Assembly: GCA_016789305.1 (NCBI GenBank)
Contig: JAEURJ010000009.1
Location: 124,001 to 188,000, forward strand
Direction: 5' to 3'
DNA length: 64,000 bases
Source of the DNA: Anaerolineales bacterium
GTDB lineage: Bacteria; Chloroflexota; Anaerolineae; Anaerolineales; Villigracilaceae
The notes under the pieces are model-generated. The model worked only from the letters and a program-made list of their open reading frames with translations, was not told the origin of the DNA and searched no databases. Below, piece by piece: positions 53,603-62,924 of this stretch (position 1 is its first letter; each line of letters opens with the position of its first letter). The position numbers were made by a program, and so were the translations under genes.

Positions 53603-54886
53603 ATGAAGACAACCCGCCAATTTGGTTTCAATACTCGTCAACTGCATGAAGGTTACATACCAGATCCTGCTACTGGCAGTCGAGCTGTTCCCATTTATCA
53701 AACCTCTGCTTACGATCTAAAAAGCACCGAACGAGCCTCCCGCCTTTTTGCCTTGCAGGAAGAAGGCAATATCTATACCCGCATCTCCAACCCGACGACA
53801 AATGTATTCGAGAAACGCATCGCCAGCCTTGAGAGCGGGGTCGGCGCGCTGGAAGTCAGCTCCGGTCATGCAGCCCAGGCGACAGCCATCCTCACCATTT
53901 GCGGAGCGGGCGATCATATCGTCTCTACATCCACACTCTATGGCGGAACAGTCACTCAATTTAAATATACATTTCCGCGCATCGGCATTGACGTCACACT
54001 GGTTGACCCCACTGACCCTGAAAATTTTCGGCGCGCGATTCAACCGAACACAAAAATAATTTACGGCGAAACCATCAGCAATCCATTGGTGAATGTGTTT
54101 CCTTTTGAAGAAGTGTCAAAGATCGCGCAGGAATTTGGCATTCCTTTAATGATCGACAACACCTTTGCCACGCCCTATTTGTGTCGACCCTTCGAATGGG
54201 GTGCGGATATTGTCACCCACTCCACAACAAAATTCATCGGCGGGCACGGCACATCCCTCGGCGGCGTGATCGTCGACAAGGGCAAATTCAATTGGAGCAA
54301 GAGCGGCAGATTTAAGAATTTTACGGAACCAGACCCGTCTTATCATGACGTTGTGTATGCTGATGATTTTGGCCCCGTTGCATTCATTTCAAAAGCACGC
54401 GCAGGCATCATGCGTGATTTCGGCATGTGTCAACAGCCGATCACTTCGTGGCAATTCCTGCAAGGGCTCGATACCCTGTCGCTGCGCATGGAACGTCACG
54501 TAAAAAACGCGCAGCGCGTTGCTGAATTTCTGGAAAGCCATCCAAAAGTGAAGTGGGTTACATATTCCGGCTTGCCCAGTCACCCCGATCATGAAAAATC
54601 AAAAAAATATTTACCAAAGGGAGCAGGCGGCGTACTGGGATTTGGCGTACACGGCGGCAAGGAAGCAGGCGCACGCTTCATTGACAACCTGCAACTGTTC
54701 AGCCATGTTGCCAACATCGGCGATGCAAAATCACTGGCCATTCACCCTGCCAGCACAACGCACTCTCAACTTTCTGAAAAAGAGCAAATCGCAGCAGGTG
54801 TCAGCCCTGATTTTATTCGCCTGAGCATTGGGCTTGAAGATATCGAAGATATTCTCTGGGATCTAGATACAGCCTTGAACGCTTAA
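53603..54886 (+). CDS. metY: O-acetylhomoserine sulfhydrylase, copy 2
   Basis: Paralog of copy 1, 427 residues, collinear throughout: [71 protein letters not shown]. It has an insertion-free chain and differs in the loop SKSGRFKNFTEPDPS. One of the two copies may prefer cystathionine-type or other sulfur donors, but residues do not settle this. AGAGG precedes the ATG. Last gene of the met unit; converges on hemL with no strong terminator between them. Confidence 0.93.
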   Translation: MKTTRQFGFNTRQLHEGYIPDPATGSRAVPIYQTSAYDLKSTERASRLFALQEEGNIYTRISNPTTNVFEKRIASLESGVGALEVSSGHAAQATAILTICGAGDHIVSTSTLYGGTVTQFKYTFPRIGIDVTLVDPTDPENFRRAIQPNTKIIYGETISNPLVNVFPFEEVSKIAQEFGIPLMIDNTFATPYLCRPFEWGADIVTHSTTKFIGGHGTSLGGVIVDKGKFNWSKSGRFKNFTEPDPSYHDVVYADDFGPVAFISKARAGIMRDFGMCQQPITSWQFLQGLDTLSLRMERHVKNAQRVAEFLESHPKVKWVTYSGLPSHPDHEKSKKYLPKGAGGVLGFGVHGGKEAGARFIDNLQLFSHVANIGDAKSLAIHPASTTHSQLSEKEQIAAGVSPDFIRLSIGLEDIEDILWDLDTALNA

Positions 54887-54903
54887 TGTTTTTCTTCGCA
54901 AGG

Positions 54904-56187
54904 TTAAAGTGAAGTAAAGGCTTTTCGCGCAGCTTCAATTGTTTGTTCAATGATCTCAGGGGTATGGGTTATTGAAAGAAAGCCCGCTTCAAATTGAGAC
55001 GGAGCCAGATAGACTCCATTTTCAAGCATGGCTCGGAAAAACTTTGCAAAAATAATCGTGTCTGCCTTTTTTATATTGGTCCAATCCTTGGGCTGTATAT
55101 CTCCAAAGAAGGTGGTAAACATCGTACCGACACGTGTTTGCGAGATCGAAACACCGGCTTTCTTCGCTTCACTTGCAATACCTTCTTCCAATTGTGCTCC
55201 CAACTTCTCCAGTCTTTCCCAAACTTTTTGCTCACGGATTAAGTCAAGCATGGCGATTCCAGCGCTCATCGCCAGCGGATTCCCTGCCAGGGTCCCGGCT
55301 TGATACATGGAACCGGAAGGCGCCACCAAATCCATAATTTCTTTTTTCCCGCCATAGGCTCCCACAGGAAGTCCGCCACCGATTACTTTCCCAAGCGTGG
55401 TTAAATCGGGGACAACTTGATAAAGAGTCTGCGCACCGCCAGGGTGAACACGAAATCCTGTCATGACTTCATCAAAAATTAGAACGCTTCCTTCCCGTTT
55501 TGTGATGGACCGTAGTCCTTGAAGAAATCCATATTGAGGCGGGACCACGCCCATATTCCCTGCCACTGGCTCAACCATGATCGCCGCGATCTGGTCGGGA
55601 TATTTCCTGAATAAGGCTTCCACTGAATCAAGGTCGTTGAAATTTGCCACCAACGTATGCCTCACAGTATCCGAAGGCACACCGGGCGAATCAGGCAGAC
55701 CGAGAGTCGCAACGCCTGAACCGGCTTGCACCAATAATAGATCCGCATGGCCGTGATAACAACCTTCGAACTTGATGATCTTGTCTCGTTTGGTAAATGC
55801 ACGTGCCAACCGCAAAGCGGACATGGTTGCTTCCGTGCCTGAGTTGACAAAGCGCATCATCTCGATGTTCGGCATAAAGCTGATGATGCTTTTCGCCAGG
55901 TCAATCTCCAACGAACTGGGTGCTCCATACGAGGTCCCGTTGGATGCGGCTTTTGTGATCGCATCCACTACTTTGGGATGAGCATGCCCGGCGATCAACG
56001 GTCCCCAGGATAAAACATAATCGATATACCGATTGCCGTCTGCATCAAATAGATAAGGCCCTTCGCCGCGTTTAATGAACAATGGGGTGCCACCCACTGC
56101 ACGGAAGGCGCGGACTGGAGAATTAACACCACCGGGAAAAAGTGTTTTAGCCTGTGCAAATAACGATTCGGAGTTTGTGGTTTTCAT
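54904..56187 (-). CDS. hemL: Glutamate-1-semialdehyde 2,1-aminomutase
   Basis: Converts glutamate-1-semialdehyde to 5-aminolevulinate (C5 pathway). 427 residues, PLP fold type I. FPGGVNSPVRAFRAVGG start, RFVNSGTEATMSALRLARA, FEGCYHGHAD, LIFDEVMTGFRV, and the cofactor lysine in TTLGKVIGGGLPVGAYGG (about 267). Last gene of the haem operon, 1 nt after hemB. Its partner hemA is five positions upstream in the same operon. Confidence 0.97.
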   Translation of the reverse strand: MKTTNSESLFAQAKTLFPGGVNSPVRAFRAVGGTPLFIKRGEGPYLFDADGNRYIDYVLSWGPLIAGHAHPKVVDAITKAASNGTSYGAPSSLEIDLAKSIISFMPNIEMMRFVNSGTEATMSALRLARAFTKRDKIIKFEGCYHGHADLLLVQAGSGVATLGLPDSPGVPSDTVRHTLVANFNDLDSVEALFRKYPDQIAAIMVEPVAGNMGVVPPQYGFLQGLRSITKREGSVLIFDEVMTGFRVHPGGAQTLYQVVPDLTTLGKVIGGGLPVGAYGGKKEIMDLVAPSGSMYQAGTLAGNPLAMSAGIAMLDLIREQKVWERLEKLGAQLEEGIASEAKKAGVSISQTRVGTMFTTFFGDIQPKDWTNIKKADTIIFAKFFRAMLENGVYLAPSQFEAGFLSITHTPEIIEQTIEAARKAFTSL

Positions 56188-56188
56188 A

Positions 56189-57202
56189 TTACCCGCTTAG
56201 CCAGCATGCTGCTTCCTTGGCGTGATAGGTGATGATCAAATCTGCGCCGGCGCGTTTGATGCCGGTAAGAGTTTCAAGTGTGACAGCACGCTCATCCAGC
56301 CAGCCGTTGGCTGCTGCGGCCTTGATCATGGAATATTCCCCGCTGACGTTATATGCAACCAATGGAAGTTCTGGATGAGCTACATGCACACGCTGCAATA
56401 CATCGAGATAAGGGAGTGCAGGTTTGACCATTAACATATCAGTGCCTTCACCCACATCCAGAGCAGCCTCGCGTAATGCCTCGCGGACATTTGCCGGGTC
56501 CATTTGATGGGTTCTGCGATCACCAAACTTTGGCGGTGATTCCGCCGCATCGCGAAATGGCCCGTAAAAAGCGGAGGCGTATTTCACCGAATAGGAAAGG
56601 ATCGGGATGTGCTGGAACTCTGCGTCATCGAGAGCAGCGCGAATGACTCCGACCATTCCATCGATCATGCCGCTGGGGGCGATGATATCTGCGCCGGCCT
56701 CAACATGCGAAAGGGCTACCCTGGCAAGAATATCCAGTGTTGGATCGTTAAGCACATATCCTTCAGGCAAATGAGAATGGCTGTCTGTATTGATGATTCC
56801 GCAATGGCCATGATCGGTATATTCGCACATGCATACGTCTGTGATGACAAGCAGATCAGGAACCGCAGACTTGATCGCACGAACGGCTTGTTGGATGATT
56901 CCATCCGACGCAAAGTTCTCACTTCCGAGTGCATCTTTTTCCGAAGGAATCCCGAAGAGAATTACAGCCGGGATACCCAACGCGGCGATCTCTTTCGCCT
57001 CTGCTGTCAGTTGGTCCACAGAGAATTGATAAATTCCCGGCATCGAGCGGATCTCGGCGCGGATATTTTCTCCATGCCGAATAAAAAGTGGGTAGATGAA
57101 ATCCGCAGCATTTAACTCTGTCTCACGCACCATGCTTCGCAGAGTGGATGTAAAACGCAGGCGACGCGGTCGTGCTATCAGAGAATGGGATTCTGTTTTC
57201 AT
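56189..57202 (-). CDS. hemB: Delta-aminolevulinic acid dehydratase (porphobilinogen synthase)
   Basis: Joins two 5-aminolevulinates to porphobilinogen. 337 residues from ATG 57202 (GGAG 5 nt upstream; the 7-codon extension is unsupported). The Cys-rich metal site [14 protein letters not shown] (about 120-133) indicates a Zn-type enzyme; the two active-site lysines lie in [16 protein letters not shown] and [25 protein letters not shown] is intact. It sits between hemD and hemL. Confidence 0.96.
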   Translation of the reverse strand: MKTESHSLIARPRRLRFTSTLRSMVRETELNAADFIYPLFIRHGENIRAEIRSMPGIYQFSVDQLTAEAKEIAALGIPAVILFGIPSEKDALGSENFASDGIIQQAVRAIKSAVPDLLVITDVCMCEYTDHGHCGIINTDSHSHLPEGYVLNDPTLDILARVALSHVEAGADIIAPSGMIDGMVGVIRAALDDAEFQHIPILSYSVKYASAFYGPFRDAAESPPKFGDRRTHQMDPANVREALREAALDVGEGTDMLMVKPALPYLDVLQRVHVAHPELPLVAYNVSGEYSMIKAAAANGWLDERAVTLETLTGIKRAGADLIITYHAKEAACWLSG

Positions 57203-57219
57203 GGGAACTCCTAAAAGCA

Positions 57220-57978
57220 TCAAATTTTTTTCAAAGCTGTGATCAAACCGGCAATGGTATGTTCCTTTGCTTCAATATCCACAATGAACCCTGCTTCCCG
57301 GGCAGCAGAAGCTGTCACGGGGCCGATACAGGCCACAAGCGGGTTTCCCGGCAGGTCGCGCAACTTGAAATTATATTTGTTCAAAATATCCAGAAATCCT
57401 TTTACACTTGATGGGCTCGCAAAGGTAATTACATCCACGTCCGAACGCAAGGCATCCATTGCAGACAAATCTGGATGGATTGTCTTTGTATGGTAAGCAA
57501 TGATTTCATCCACAACCCCTCCGCGGGAACAAAGTTCTTTTGCCAAAGTCTCGCGCGCCAAATCCGATTGTGGGAGCAGAAATCTTTTTCCTGAAATGTT
57601 TTTTTTCAATCCACTCAGGATGGCTTCAACAGTGTATTCCTCTGGAATGAAGTTTGGCTTCACTCCATGCCCGGAAAGATGGGAAGCAGTCTTCGAACCG
57701 ATGACAGCCACTTGTAAATGCCGTGGCATTTGACGAATGTTAAGGAATTTCAATCTTTTGAAAAAAATATCCACACTGTGAACACTGGTGAGGATCAGCC
57801 AATCATATTGATCGAGATGATGCAATGCTTTATCAAGGGAGGAAAAATCATCCAGCGGGAATATTTCAATGACTGGAAAAAAAATCGGCTGGGCGCCTTC
57901 AGCCATTAAAGCGGCGGCAAATTCCTCCGCCTGTACTCGCGGCCGAGTGATTAGGATTCGTTTATCGGTTAAATTCAT
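57220..57978 (-). CDS. hemD: Uroporphyrinogen-III synthase
   Basis: Closes hydroxymethylbilane with ring D inversion. 252 residues; the family is poorly conserved, but [17 protein letters not shown] (9-25), [22 protein letters not shown], and the late [12 protein letters not shown] and [16 protein letters not shown] fit HemD with its two Rossmann-like domains. The ATG overlaps the hemC stop (ATGA), which strongly supports the call. Confidence 0.93.
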   Translation of the reverse strand: MNLTDKRILITRPRVQAEEFAAALMAEGAQPIFFPVIEIFPLDDFSSLDKALHHLDQYDWLILTSVHSVDIFFKRLKFLNIRQMPRHLQVAVIGSKTASHLSGHGVKPNFIPEEYTVEAILSGLKKNISGKRFLLPQSDLARETLAKELCSRGGVVDEIIAYHTKTIHPDLSAMDALRSDVDVITFASPSSVKGFLDILNKYNFKLRDLPGNPLVACIGPVTASAAREAGFIVDIEAKEHTIAGLITALKKI

Positions 57979-58880
57979 ATGCTGGCAAGTAATTCAGCCG
58001 CGCCTCTTTCAAGCACAAGTTGTGCAAGGCGTTCACCCAATTGACGCGGTTTTTCATCCACCGCACTCAAGCGGATCGCCTGCTTTCCGTCCGCTGAGAT
58101 CACTGCGCCGGTTAAGATGATCTGTCCATTATTCTTTTGTGCAAAGGCTCCGACAGGAAGCGAGCAGCCACCGCCCAGTCCATCAAGAAACGCTCGTTCT
58201 GCATTAACAGCAGCAGCCGTGATTGGGTCATGAATCGCCGCGAGAAGTTCAAGAGTCTTTTCATCATCTGCACGGCATTGCACTGCCAACGCTCCCTGCC
58301 CGGGAGCAGGCAGCATTACATCTAATGAAAGTGTCTCTGTGATGTGCGCCTCCAACCCCAAGCGCGTTAGACCTGCGTGAGCCAATATGATCGCATCGTA
58401 GTCACCCGCCAGCAACTTTCGCACACGCGTATCGACATTGCCGCGCAACGGAAGAATGGTCAGGTCCGGGCGACGAGCCAGCAATTGTGCTGTGCGACGA
58501 AGGCTACATGTGCCAACGCGAGCCGCTTCCGGCAGATCAGCGAGACTTTTTCCTTTGGCAGATACCAATACATCGAATGCCGAATCACGCGCAGGGATGG
58601 CTGCCACGACGATCCCAGGCGAATCCTCCACTGGCAGATCCTTTAAAGAATGTACCGCCGCCTGCACTTGACCGGAAAGCAAAGCAGATTCCAATTCACT
58701 TGTGAAGAGTCCCTTGCCGCCGATCTCCGTAAGCGGACGATCCAGAATGCGGTCACCGGTCGTGGTGAAGACCTGTTCGCTGCATTCCAAGCCGGGCCAG
58801 GCATTCTGAAGAAGACGAATGACATGCGTCGTTTGCCAGCGTGCCAATGCAGAAGGTCGGGTGGCGAAAACAAGAGTCAT
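57975..58880 (-). CDS. hemC: Porphobilinogen deaminase (hydroxymethylbilane synthase)
   Basis: Polymerises four porphobilinogens. 301 residues. RPSALARWQT start, TTGDRILDRPL, GGKGLFTSELE, AVHSLKDLP, RRTAQLLARRPDL, LRGNVDTRVRKL, PAPGQGALAVQCR, and the dipyrromethane-binding Cys in LGGGCSLPVGAFA (about 238). Overlaps hemA and hemD by 4 nt each (ATGA). Confidence 0.97.
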   Translation of the reverse strand: MTLVFATRPSALARWQTTHVIRLLQNAWPGLECSEQVFTTTGDRILDRPLTEIGGKGLFTSELESALLSGQVQAAVHSLKDLPVEDSPGIVVAAIPARDSAFDVLVSAKGKSLADLPEAARVGTCSLRRTAQLLARRPDLTILPLRGNVDTRVRKLLAGDYDAIILAHAGLTRLGLEAHITETLSLDVMLPAPGQGALAVQCRADDEKTLELLAAIHDPITAAAVNAERAFLDGLGGGCSLPVGAFAQKNNGQIILTGAVISADGKQAIRLSAVDEKPRQLGERLAQLVLERGAAELLASI

Positions 58881-60127
58881 TTCAAACCAAACAAATCATG
58901 AATGAATGCAGCATATTCAGAGACGCGGGATGTTTTGGATGCAGCGCGCAAGTTGACCGTTGGGGCGTGCAGCATTTTTTTGACAATCGCCCGCGTCATG
59001 GCTTCGACGTTGGCCTGCTCCGCCTTCGGAAGATTTTTCATTCGCCTCAAAGATTTTTCAAGTTCACTCTTGCGAATAGACTCTGCATGTTCATATAAAT
59101 CCGTGATCAACGGCAGCACTTGATAAGTTTGCAGATATTCACGGAACTCATCCACTTCCTCCGTCAGAATATTCTCCACATGAGGCCGTTCCTGTTTTCG
59201 CAAATTCATCGAGTGACTGAGCACCATCTGCAACGTATCCATATTATGCAAGGATACATTGGGTATCTTCGCTGTCCCTGATTCCACATTTCTCGGCACA
59301 CCGATATCGATCAGGGTCAGCTGGCGTCGCGGACGAAATTGCATCGCTTCGGCAACTGCGTCCGTTTGAATGATTGGTTGATACGACTTGACCGAAGAGA
59401 TCACCAGGTCGCTGGATTGCAACACAACAGGCAGGCTCTCCAAAGATCGCGGACGGCCCCCCCATACTTCAGTTAATTCCTGTGCGTGACGCAATGTTCT
59501 ATTTAATACCTGAAGATTTTCCACCCCCCTGTGACGAAGTGCGCCAACAACAAGAGAGGCGGTCTCGCCGGCACCCAGGACAGTCACCTGCATCGAAGAC
59601 AAACGCGGAATATTTTCTGAAGCAAGTTTGATCGCCGCTCCCGCAATGGAAGTGGGGTTGCGCGCAATATTAGTCTCACTCCGCACACGTTTCCCGGCAT
59701 GGATAGCCTGTTGAAACAATCTTTTTAAAAGAAGATCTGCTCTGCCTTCATCCTGCGCAGATTGCAACGCCCGCGTGATCTGCCCAAGGATCTGCGACTC
59801 ACCAAGTACCAGTGAATCCAAGCCTGCTGCAACGCGCATTAAATGCCAAACAGTGGACTCGTCTGCATAACGGTATACGTGAGATGAAATACTGGCCACA
59901 TTGACATCACCGAATTCAGCTAAAAGTTTTTCCAACGGGGTCGGGTCCGGAGTTTTCGCAGTGGCGTATATCTCCACACGATTGCAGGTGGAAAGAACCA
60001 CAAGGCCGGTAAGGCCGTGCATTTCCCGGTGACTCGACAGCGAGTACATCGACTCATTGAAAGCGAATCGTTCACGCATGTCAACAGGAGCGGTAATGTG
60101 GTTGAGTCCAACACAAAGAATATGCAT
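58877..60127 (-). CDS. hemA: Glutamyl-tRNA reductase
   Basis: NADPH-dependent reduction of glutamyl-tRNA to glutamate-1-semialdehyde, first step of the C5 pathway. 416 residues from ATG 60127; a 13-codon extension begins inside the gene upstream. GLNHITAPVDMRE (7-19), catalytic Cys48 in LSTCNRVEIYA, LGESQILGQI, SIAGAAIKLA, VLGAGETASLV for NADPH, and a helical dimer domain (about 310-416). Only a distant AAGGA lies upstream. 13 nt after the cysG-like gene. Confidence 0.96.
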   Translation of the reverse strand: MHILCVGLNHITAPVDMRERFAFNESMYSLSSHREMHGLTGLVVLSTCNRVEIYATAKTPDPTPLEKLLAEFGDVNVASISSHVYRYADESTVWHLMRVAAGLDSLVLGESQILGQITRALQSAQDEGRADLLLKRLFQQAIHAGKRVRSETNIARNPTSIAGAAIKLASENIPRLSSMQVTVLGAGETASLVVGALRHRGVENLQVLNRTLRHAQELTEVWGGRPRSLESLPVVLQSSDLVISSVKSYQPIIQTDAVAEAMQFRPRRQLTLIDIGVPRNVESGTAKIPNVSLHNMDTLQMVLSHSMNLRKQERPHVENILTEEVDEFREYLQTYQVLPLITDLYEHAESIRKSELEKSLRRMKNLPKAEQANVEAMTRAIVKKMLHAPTVNLRAASKTSRVSEYAAFIHDLFGLK

Positions 60128-60140
60128 AAAATGAAAATCC

Positions 60141-60788
60141 TTAAACAGGCTGGAATGGGAATCCAAATGTTTTGGAGATGGTTTCTATCGCCGCGGGCTC
60201 ATCGCCTCGTGAGAGTTGCTCAAGAACATTTGAATCAACCAATTCGTACCAGAGTTTTTTACGCGTCTCAAAGTCAGGGATATGTTTAGCCAAAGGCGCA
60301 CGCAGTTGTCGGCTTAGTTCCAGGAAGCGTTCATATTCCGGGCCAAGCTGTTCCTCAAGTTGCTCCTTCAAGCGGACCGCCAGCGCAGGTGCCCGTCCCC
60401 CTGTCGAGATCGCAATCGCCAAATCCCCTTTTCGTAAAATCGCGGGAGCGATGAAATTACAGCGCGGGGTATCGTCCACCACGTTGACCAGTTGTTGATT
60501 TGCCGAAGCTTCCTGCCAGACCTGATGATTGATCTCGCTTTGATCTGTCGCACAAATGACCATGAAGAAATCCGCAAGATCGCCGGGTTGATAAACGCGC
60601 GAGATATAGGTAATTGAATTCTGCTCCACAAGTGTGCGCAAATGCGATGTGAGATCCGGCGAAATAATCGTGACGTTTGCGCCAGCGGAAAGCAAACCTT
60701 CCACTTTGCCTTCGGCAATCTTTCCACCGCCAATCACGATGCAAGGCCGCTCGTGCAATTGAACGTAAATTGGATAATAAGTAGTCAT
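60141..60788 (-). CDS. Precorrin-2 dehydrogenase (siroheme synthase N-terminal type)
   Basis: NAD-dependent oxidation of precorrin-2 to sirohydrochlorin, and possibly iron insertion (CysG N-domain/Met8p type). 215 residues from ATG 60788. YYPIYVQLHERPCIVIGGGKIAEGKVEGLL (in pieces, about 4-33) is the nucleotide site; VVDDTPRCNFIAPAILRKGDLAIAISTGGRAPALA follows (in pieces). The C-terminal methyltransferase of full CysG is absent; that function is supplied by the separate cobA gene in the same operon. The stop codon of cysH overlaps its ATG by 1 nt. Confidence 0.94.
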   Translation of the reverse strand: MTTYYPIYVQLHERPCIVIGGGKIAEGKVEGLLSAGANVTIISPDLTSHLRTLVEQNSITYISRVYQPGDLADFFMVICATDQSEINHQVWQEASANQQLVNVVDDTPRCNFIAPAILRKGDLAIAISTGGRAPALAVRLKEQLEEQLGPEYERFLELSRQLRAPLAKHIPDFETRKKLWYELVDSNVLEQLSRGDEPAAIETISKTFGFPFQPV

Positions 60789-61534
60789 TATTTTTTGATC
60801 GTTGGCAGATGAATTCCGCATTCATCTTTGGATTGCCCCGCCCAGCGACCCGAACGCGGGTCTGCACCGGCGGCAACGGATTTGGTGCACGTCCAGCAGC
60901 CGATGCTGGGATAACCGTAATCATGAAGCGGGTTGTACGGAAGGTTATTCGTGTGAATATGATCCCAGACCTGTTCGCTCGTCCAACCAGCCAGTGGATT
61001 GAACTTGACCATCTTGTTGGCGTAATCCCATTCCACAAGGCCGGTATTTGCACGGAAAGCAGTTTGATCGCGGCGAATGGCGGTGATCCAAGCGCTGTAA
61101 TTGGCAAGGAATTGGCGCTGCGGAATCACCTTGCGGATCTGGCAGCAGGTATCCGGGTCGTGTGCCCACAATGTATCTCCGTGTCGAAACGCCTGCTCGG
61201 GAAGTGAAATTCCAGAGTGAACGCGCTCGAAGCGAATCCCAAGTCGTCCGACCAGCTCATCACGCAGTTCATACGTTTGAGAGAAGAGCAGATCAGTATC
61301 CAAATAAAAGACAATCGTCTCCGGACGGATTTGCGAAACAAGATGCATCAATACAATTCCTTCGGGCCCAAAGCCGGTCGCAAGCACAATGCTCGGCGCG
61401 AAATTCTCGAAGCCCCAGCGCAAAATTGCTTCCGGAGAACTTCCCTCCAACTTGGCACTGGCTTGTTTCAACGACTCGGGAGTCCATTCAATGGTTTCAA
61501 CTGATAAAGAAGGTTTGTGTTGTTGTGCATTCAT
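60788..61534 (-). CDS. cysH: Assimilatory adenylyl-sulfate (APS) reductase
   Basis: Reduces activated sulfate to sulfite. 248 residues, PP-loop/PAPS reductase family: ATGFGPEGIVLMHL, FYLDTDLLFSQTYELRD, and AIRRDQTAFRA. The paired cysteines DTCCQIRK and CWTCTK bind a 4Fe-4S cluster, the mark of APS rather than PAPS specificity, and the C-terminal ECGIHLP carries the catalytic Cys. It lies between cobA and the siroheme dehydrogenase gene, linking sulfite formation with the siroheme needed to reduce it. Confidence 0.96.
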   Translation of the reverse strand: MNAQQHKPSLSVETIEWTPESLKQASAKLEGSSPEAILRWGFENFAPSIVLATGFGPEGIVLMHLVSQIRPETIVFYLDTDLLFSQTYELRDELVGRLGIRFERVHSGISLPEQAFRHGDTLWAHDPDTCCQIRKVIPQRQFLANYSAWITAIRRDQTAFRANTGLVEWDYANKMVKFNPLAGWTSEQVWDHIHTNNLPYNPLHDYGYPSIGCWTCTKSVAAGADPRSGRWAGQSKDECGIHLPTIKK

Positions 61535-61559
61535 GATCGTTACTCCGGTGGGATGGTTT

Positions 61560-62339
61560 TCAACCTGCTAAAATTTGTGTGTTCAAAAAACTTACAGAGT
61601 CAGACTGTGGGAGGAACCAATCAATTTGTTCACGCAGACGAACCACTTCGCCGACGACCAGGATCGCAGGAGGAAGAACGCCTTTTGCTTTCCGGACGAT
61701 GTCAGCCAGCGTGCCCGCAACCACCAATTGATTTTGTGTGGTGCCTTCACGGATCACGACCGCGGGCGTATCAGATGAACGGCCATTCGCGATCAATTGC
61801 TGGATGATTTCCGCCATGTGTTCGACGCCCATCAGAAAAACGATCGTTCCCAGCCGCGAAATGGCAGCCCAATCGATATCTGACTCTGCGCCGCCAGTGT
61901 GACCGGCAACCACCGCAAAGGTTGTCGTTACACCACGATGAGTCACCGGGATGCCCGCATAAGCCGGCACGGCGATGGCGCTGCTTACACCGGGGACCAC
62001 TTCATATTGAATCCCTGCTTCAGCCAAAGCTTGGCATTCCTCCCCACCGCGCCCAAAGACAAATGGATCACCGCCTTTGAGGCGAACAACCACTTTTCCT
62101 TCTTTGGCTTTCTCGATCAATAGATCGTTGATTTCCTTTTGAGAACGGCGATGTCGCTTCGGCTCCTTGCCAACATCGATCAACTCAGCATGAGAGGGTG
62201 CTTCATTCAAAAGCTCCGGAGAGGAAAGTCGGTCATACAAAACTACATCTGCGCGGCGCAGACTGTTCAATCCCTTGACCGTGATGAGGCCCGGGTCACC
62301 CGGTCCGCCGCCGACGATGTAGACAATGCCGTTAGACAT
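61560..62339 (-). CDS. cobA: Uroporphyrinogen-III C-methyltransferase
   Basis: SAM-dependent double methylation of uroporphyrinogen III to precorrin-2, committing to siroheme. 259 residues from ATG 62339; the longer frame lies inside the upstream gene. YIVGGGPGDPGLITVKG (6-22), VVLYDRLSSPELL, VVRLKGGDPFVFGRGGEE, VPGVSSAIAVPAYAGIPVTHRG and FLMGVEHM are all typical. Its start overlaps the unknown gene upstream by 8 nt. There is no HemD fusion; hemD is separate downstream. Confidence 0.96.
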   Translation of the reverse strand: MSNGIVYIVGGGPGDPGLITVKGLNSLRRADVVLYDRLSSPELLNEAPSHAELIDVGKEPKRHRRSQKEINDLLIEKAKEGKVVVRLKGGDPFVFGRGGEECQALAEAGIQYEVVPGVSSAIAVPAYAGIPVTHRGVTTTFAVVAGHTGGAESDIDWAAISRLGTIVFLMGVEHMAEIIQQLIANGRSSDTPAVVIREGTTQNQLVVAGTLADIVRKAKGVLPPAILVVGEVVRLREQIDWFLPQSDSVSFLNTQILAG

Positions 62340-62913
62340 GAGCCGTTTCCAATGAAACAGTTTTGAGAAGCGTCTCCACATCGAAACGAGTCGCTGCTTT
62401 GATCTCAACTGTAAACCGTTCGCGCGGATCGGTCTTGTAACTGAGTTCATATTTTGTGCCGCCGTAGAACCTGTCAAAGAACGCTCGCAATTCCGGCTCA
62501 AGCGCCACAAAGGATTCGGTTGTGTTCGGCACCAGCAGGCGGTCGTTGATCAGCACCTGTATTTCGCGCGTGTTGAACTGTAGGCCCTTTTCCTTTTCCA
62601 GCAATTTAGCCACAGTCAGAGTTGCACGCGCCGCCTGCGCAAGTTTTTCCTGGGTTGTGCCTTCAAGTTGTTTCTTGCGGTTGTACAGTAGTCCCAGCCG
62701 GCCGGCGCGATTATCCAGGCTGTAATCGGCTTCATGACCGATCAACAGCATCCCTGGGCCGTGATGTACCTGCAAATAATCTGCAACATCGACCAGCAGT
62801 TCATCGAGCACCTGTTGTTGGATCCAGGTATTGAACACAGCGTAGTACTCCGCAAGGTTTACCGATTGTGGATCTTCAATAAAAAGTTTGAAATTGATAT
62901 GTTGTACATTCAT
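62332..62913 (-). CDS. Conserved protein of unknown function in the sulfur/siroheme operon
   Basis: 193 residues, no signal or membrane segment. Clear blocks are INFKLFIEDPQSVNLAEYYAVF, WIQQQVLDELLVDVADYLQVHHGPGMLLIGHEADYSLDN (in pieces) and LGLLYNRKKQLEG, followed by a helical middle and a C-terminal ELRAFFDRFYGG. I recall the same block order in uncharacterised proteins of other bacteria, but know no function. It lies 11 nt after the sulfite/nitrite reductase gene and overlaps cobA, so a role with the siroheme enzyme is likely from context alone. Confidence 0.7.
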   Translation of the reverse strand: MNVQHINFKLFIEDPQSVNLAEYYAVFNTWIQQQVLDELLVDVADYLQVHHGPGMLLIGHEADYSLDNRAGRLGLLYNRKKQLEGTTQEKLAQAARATLTVAKLLEKEKGLQFNTREIQVLINDRLLVPNTTESFVALEPELRAFFDRFYGGTKYELSYKTDPRERFTVEIKAATRFDVETLLKTVSLETAHV

Positions 62914-62924
62914 TTCGGTTTCCT

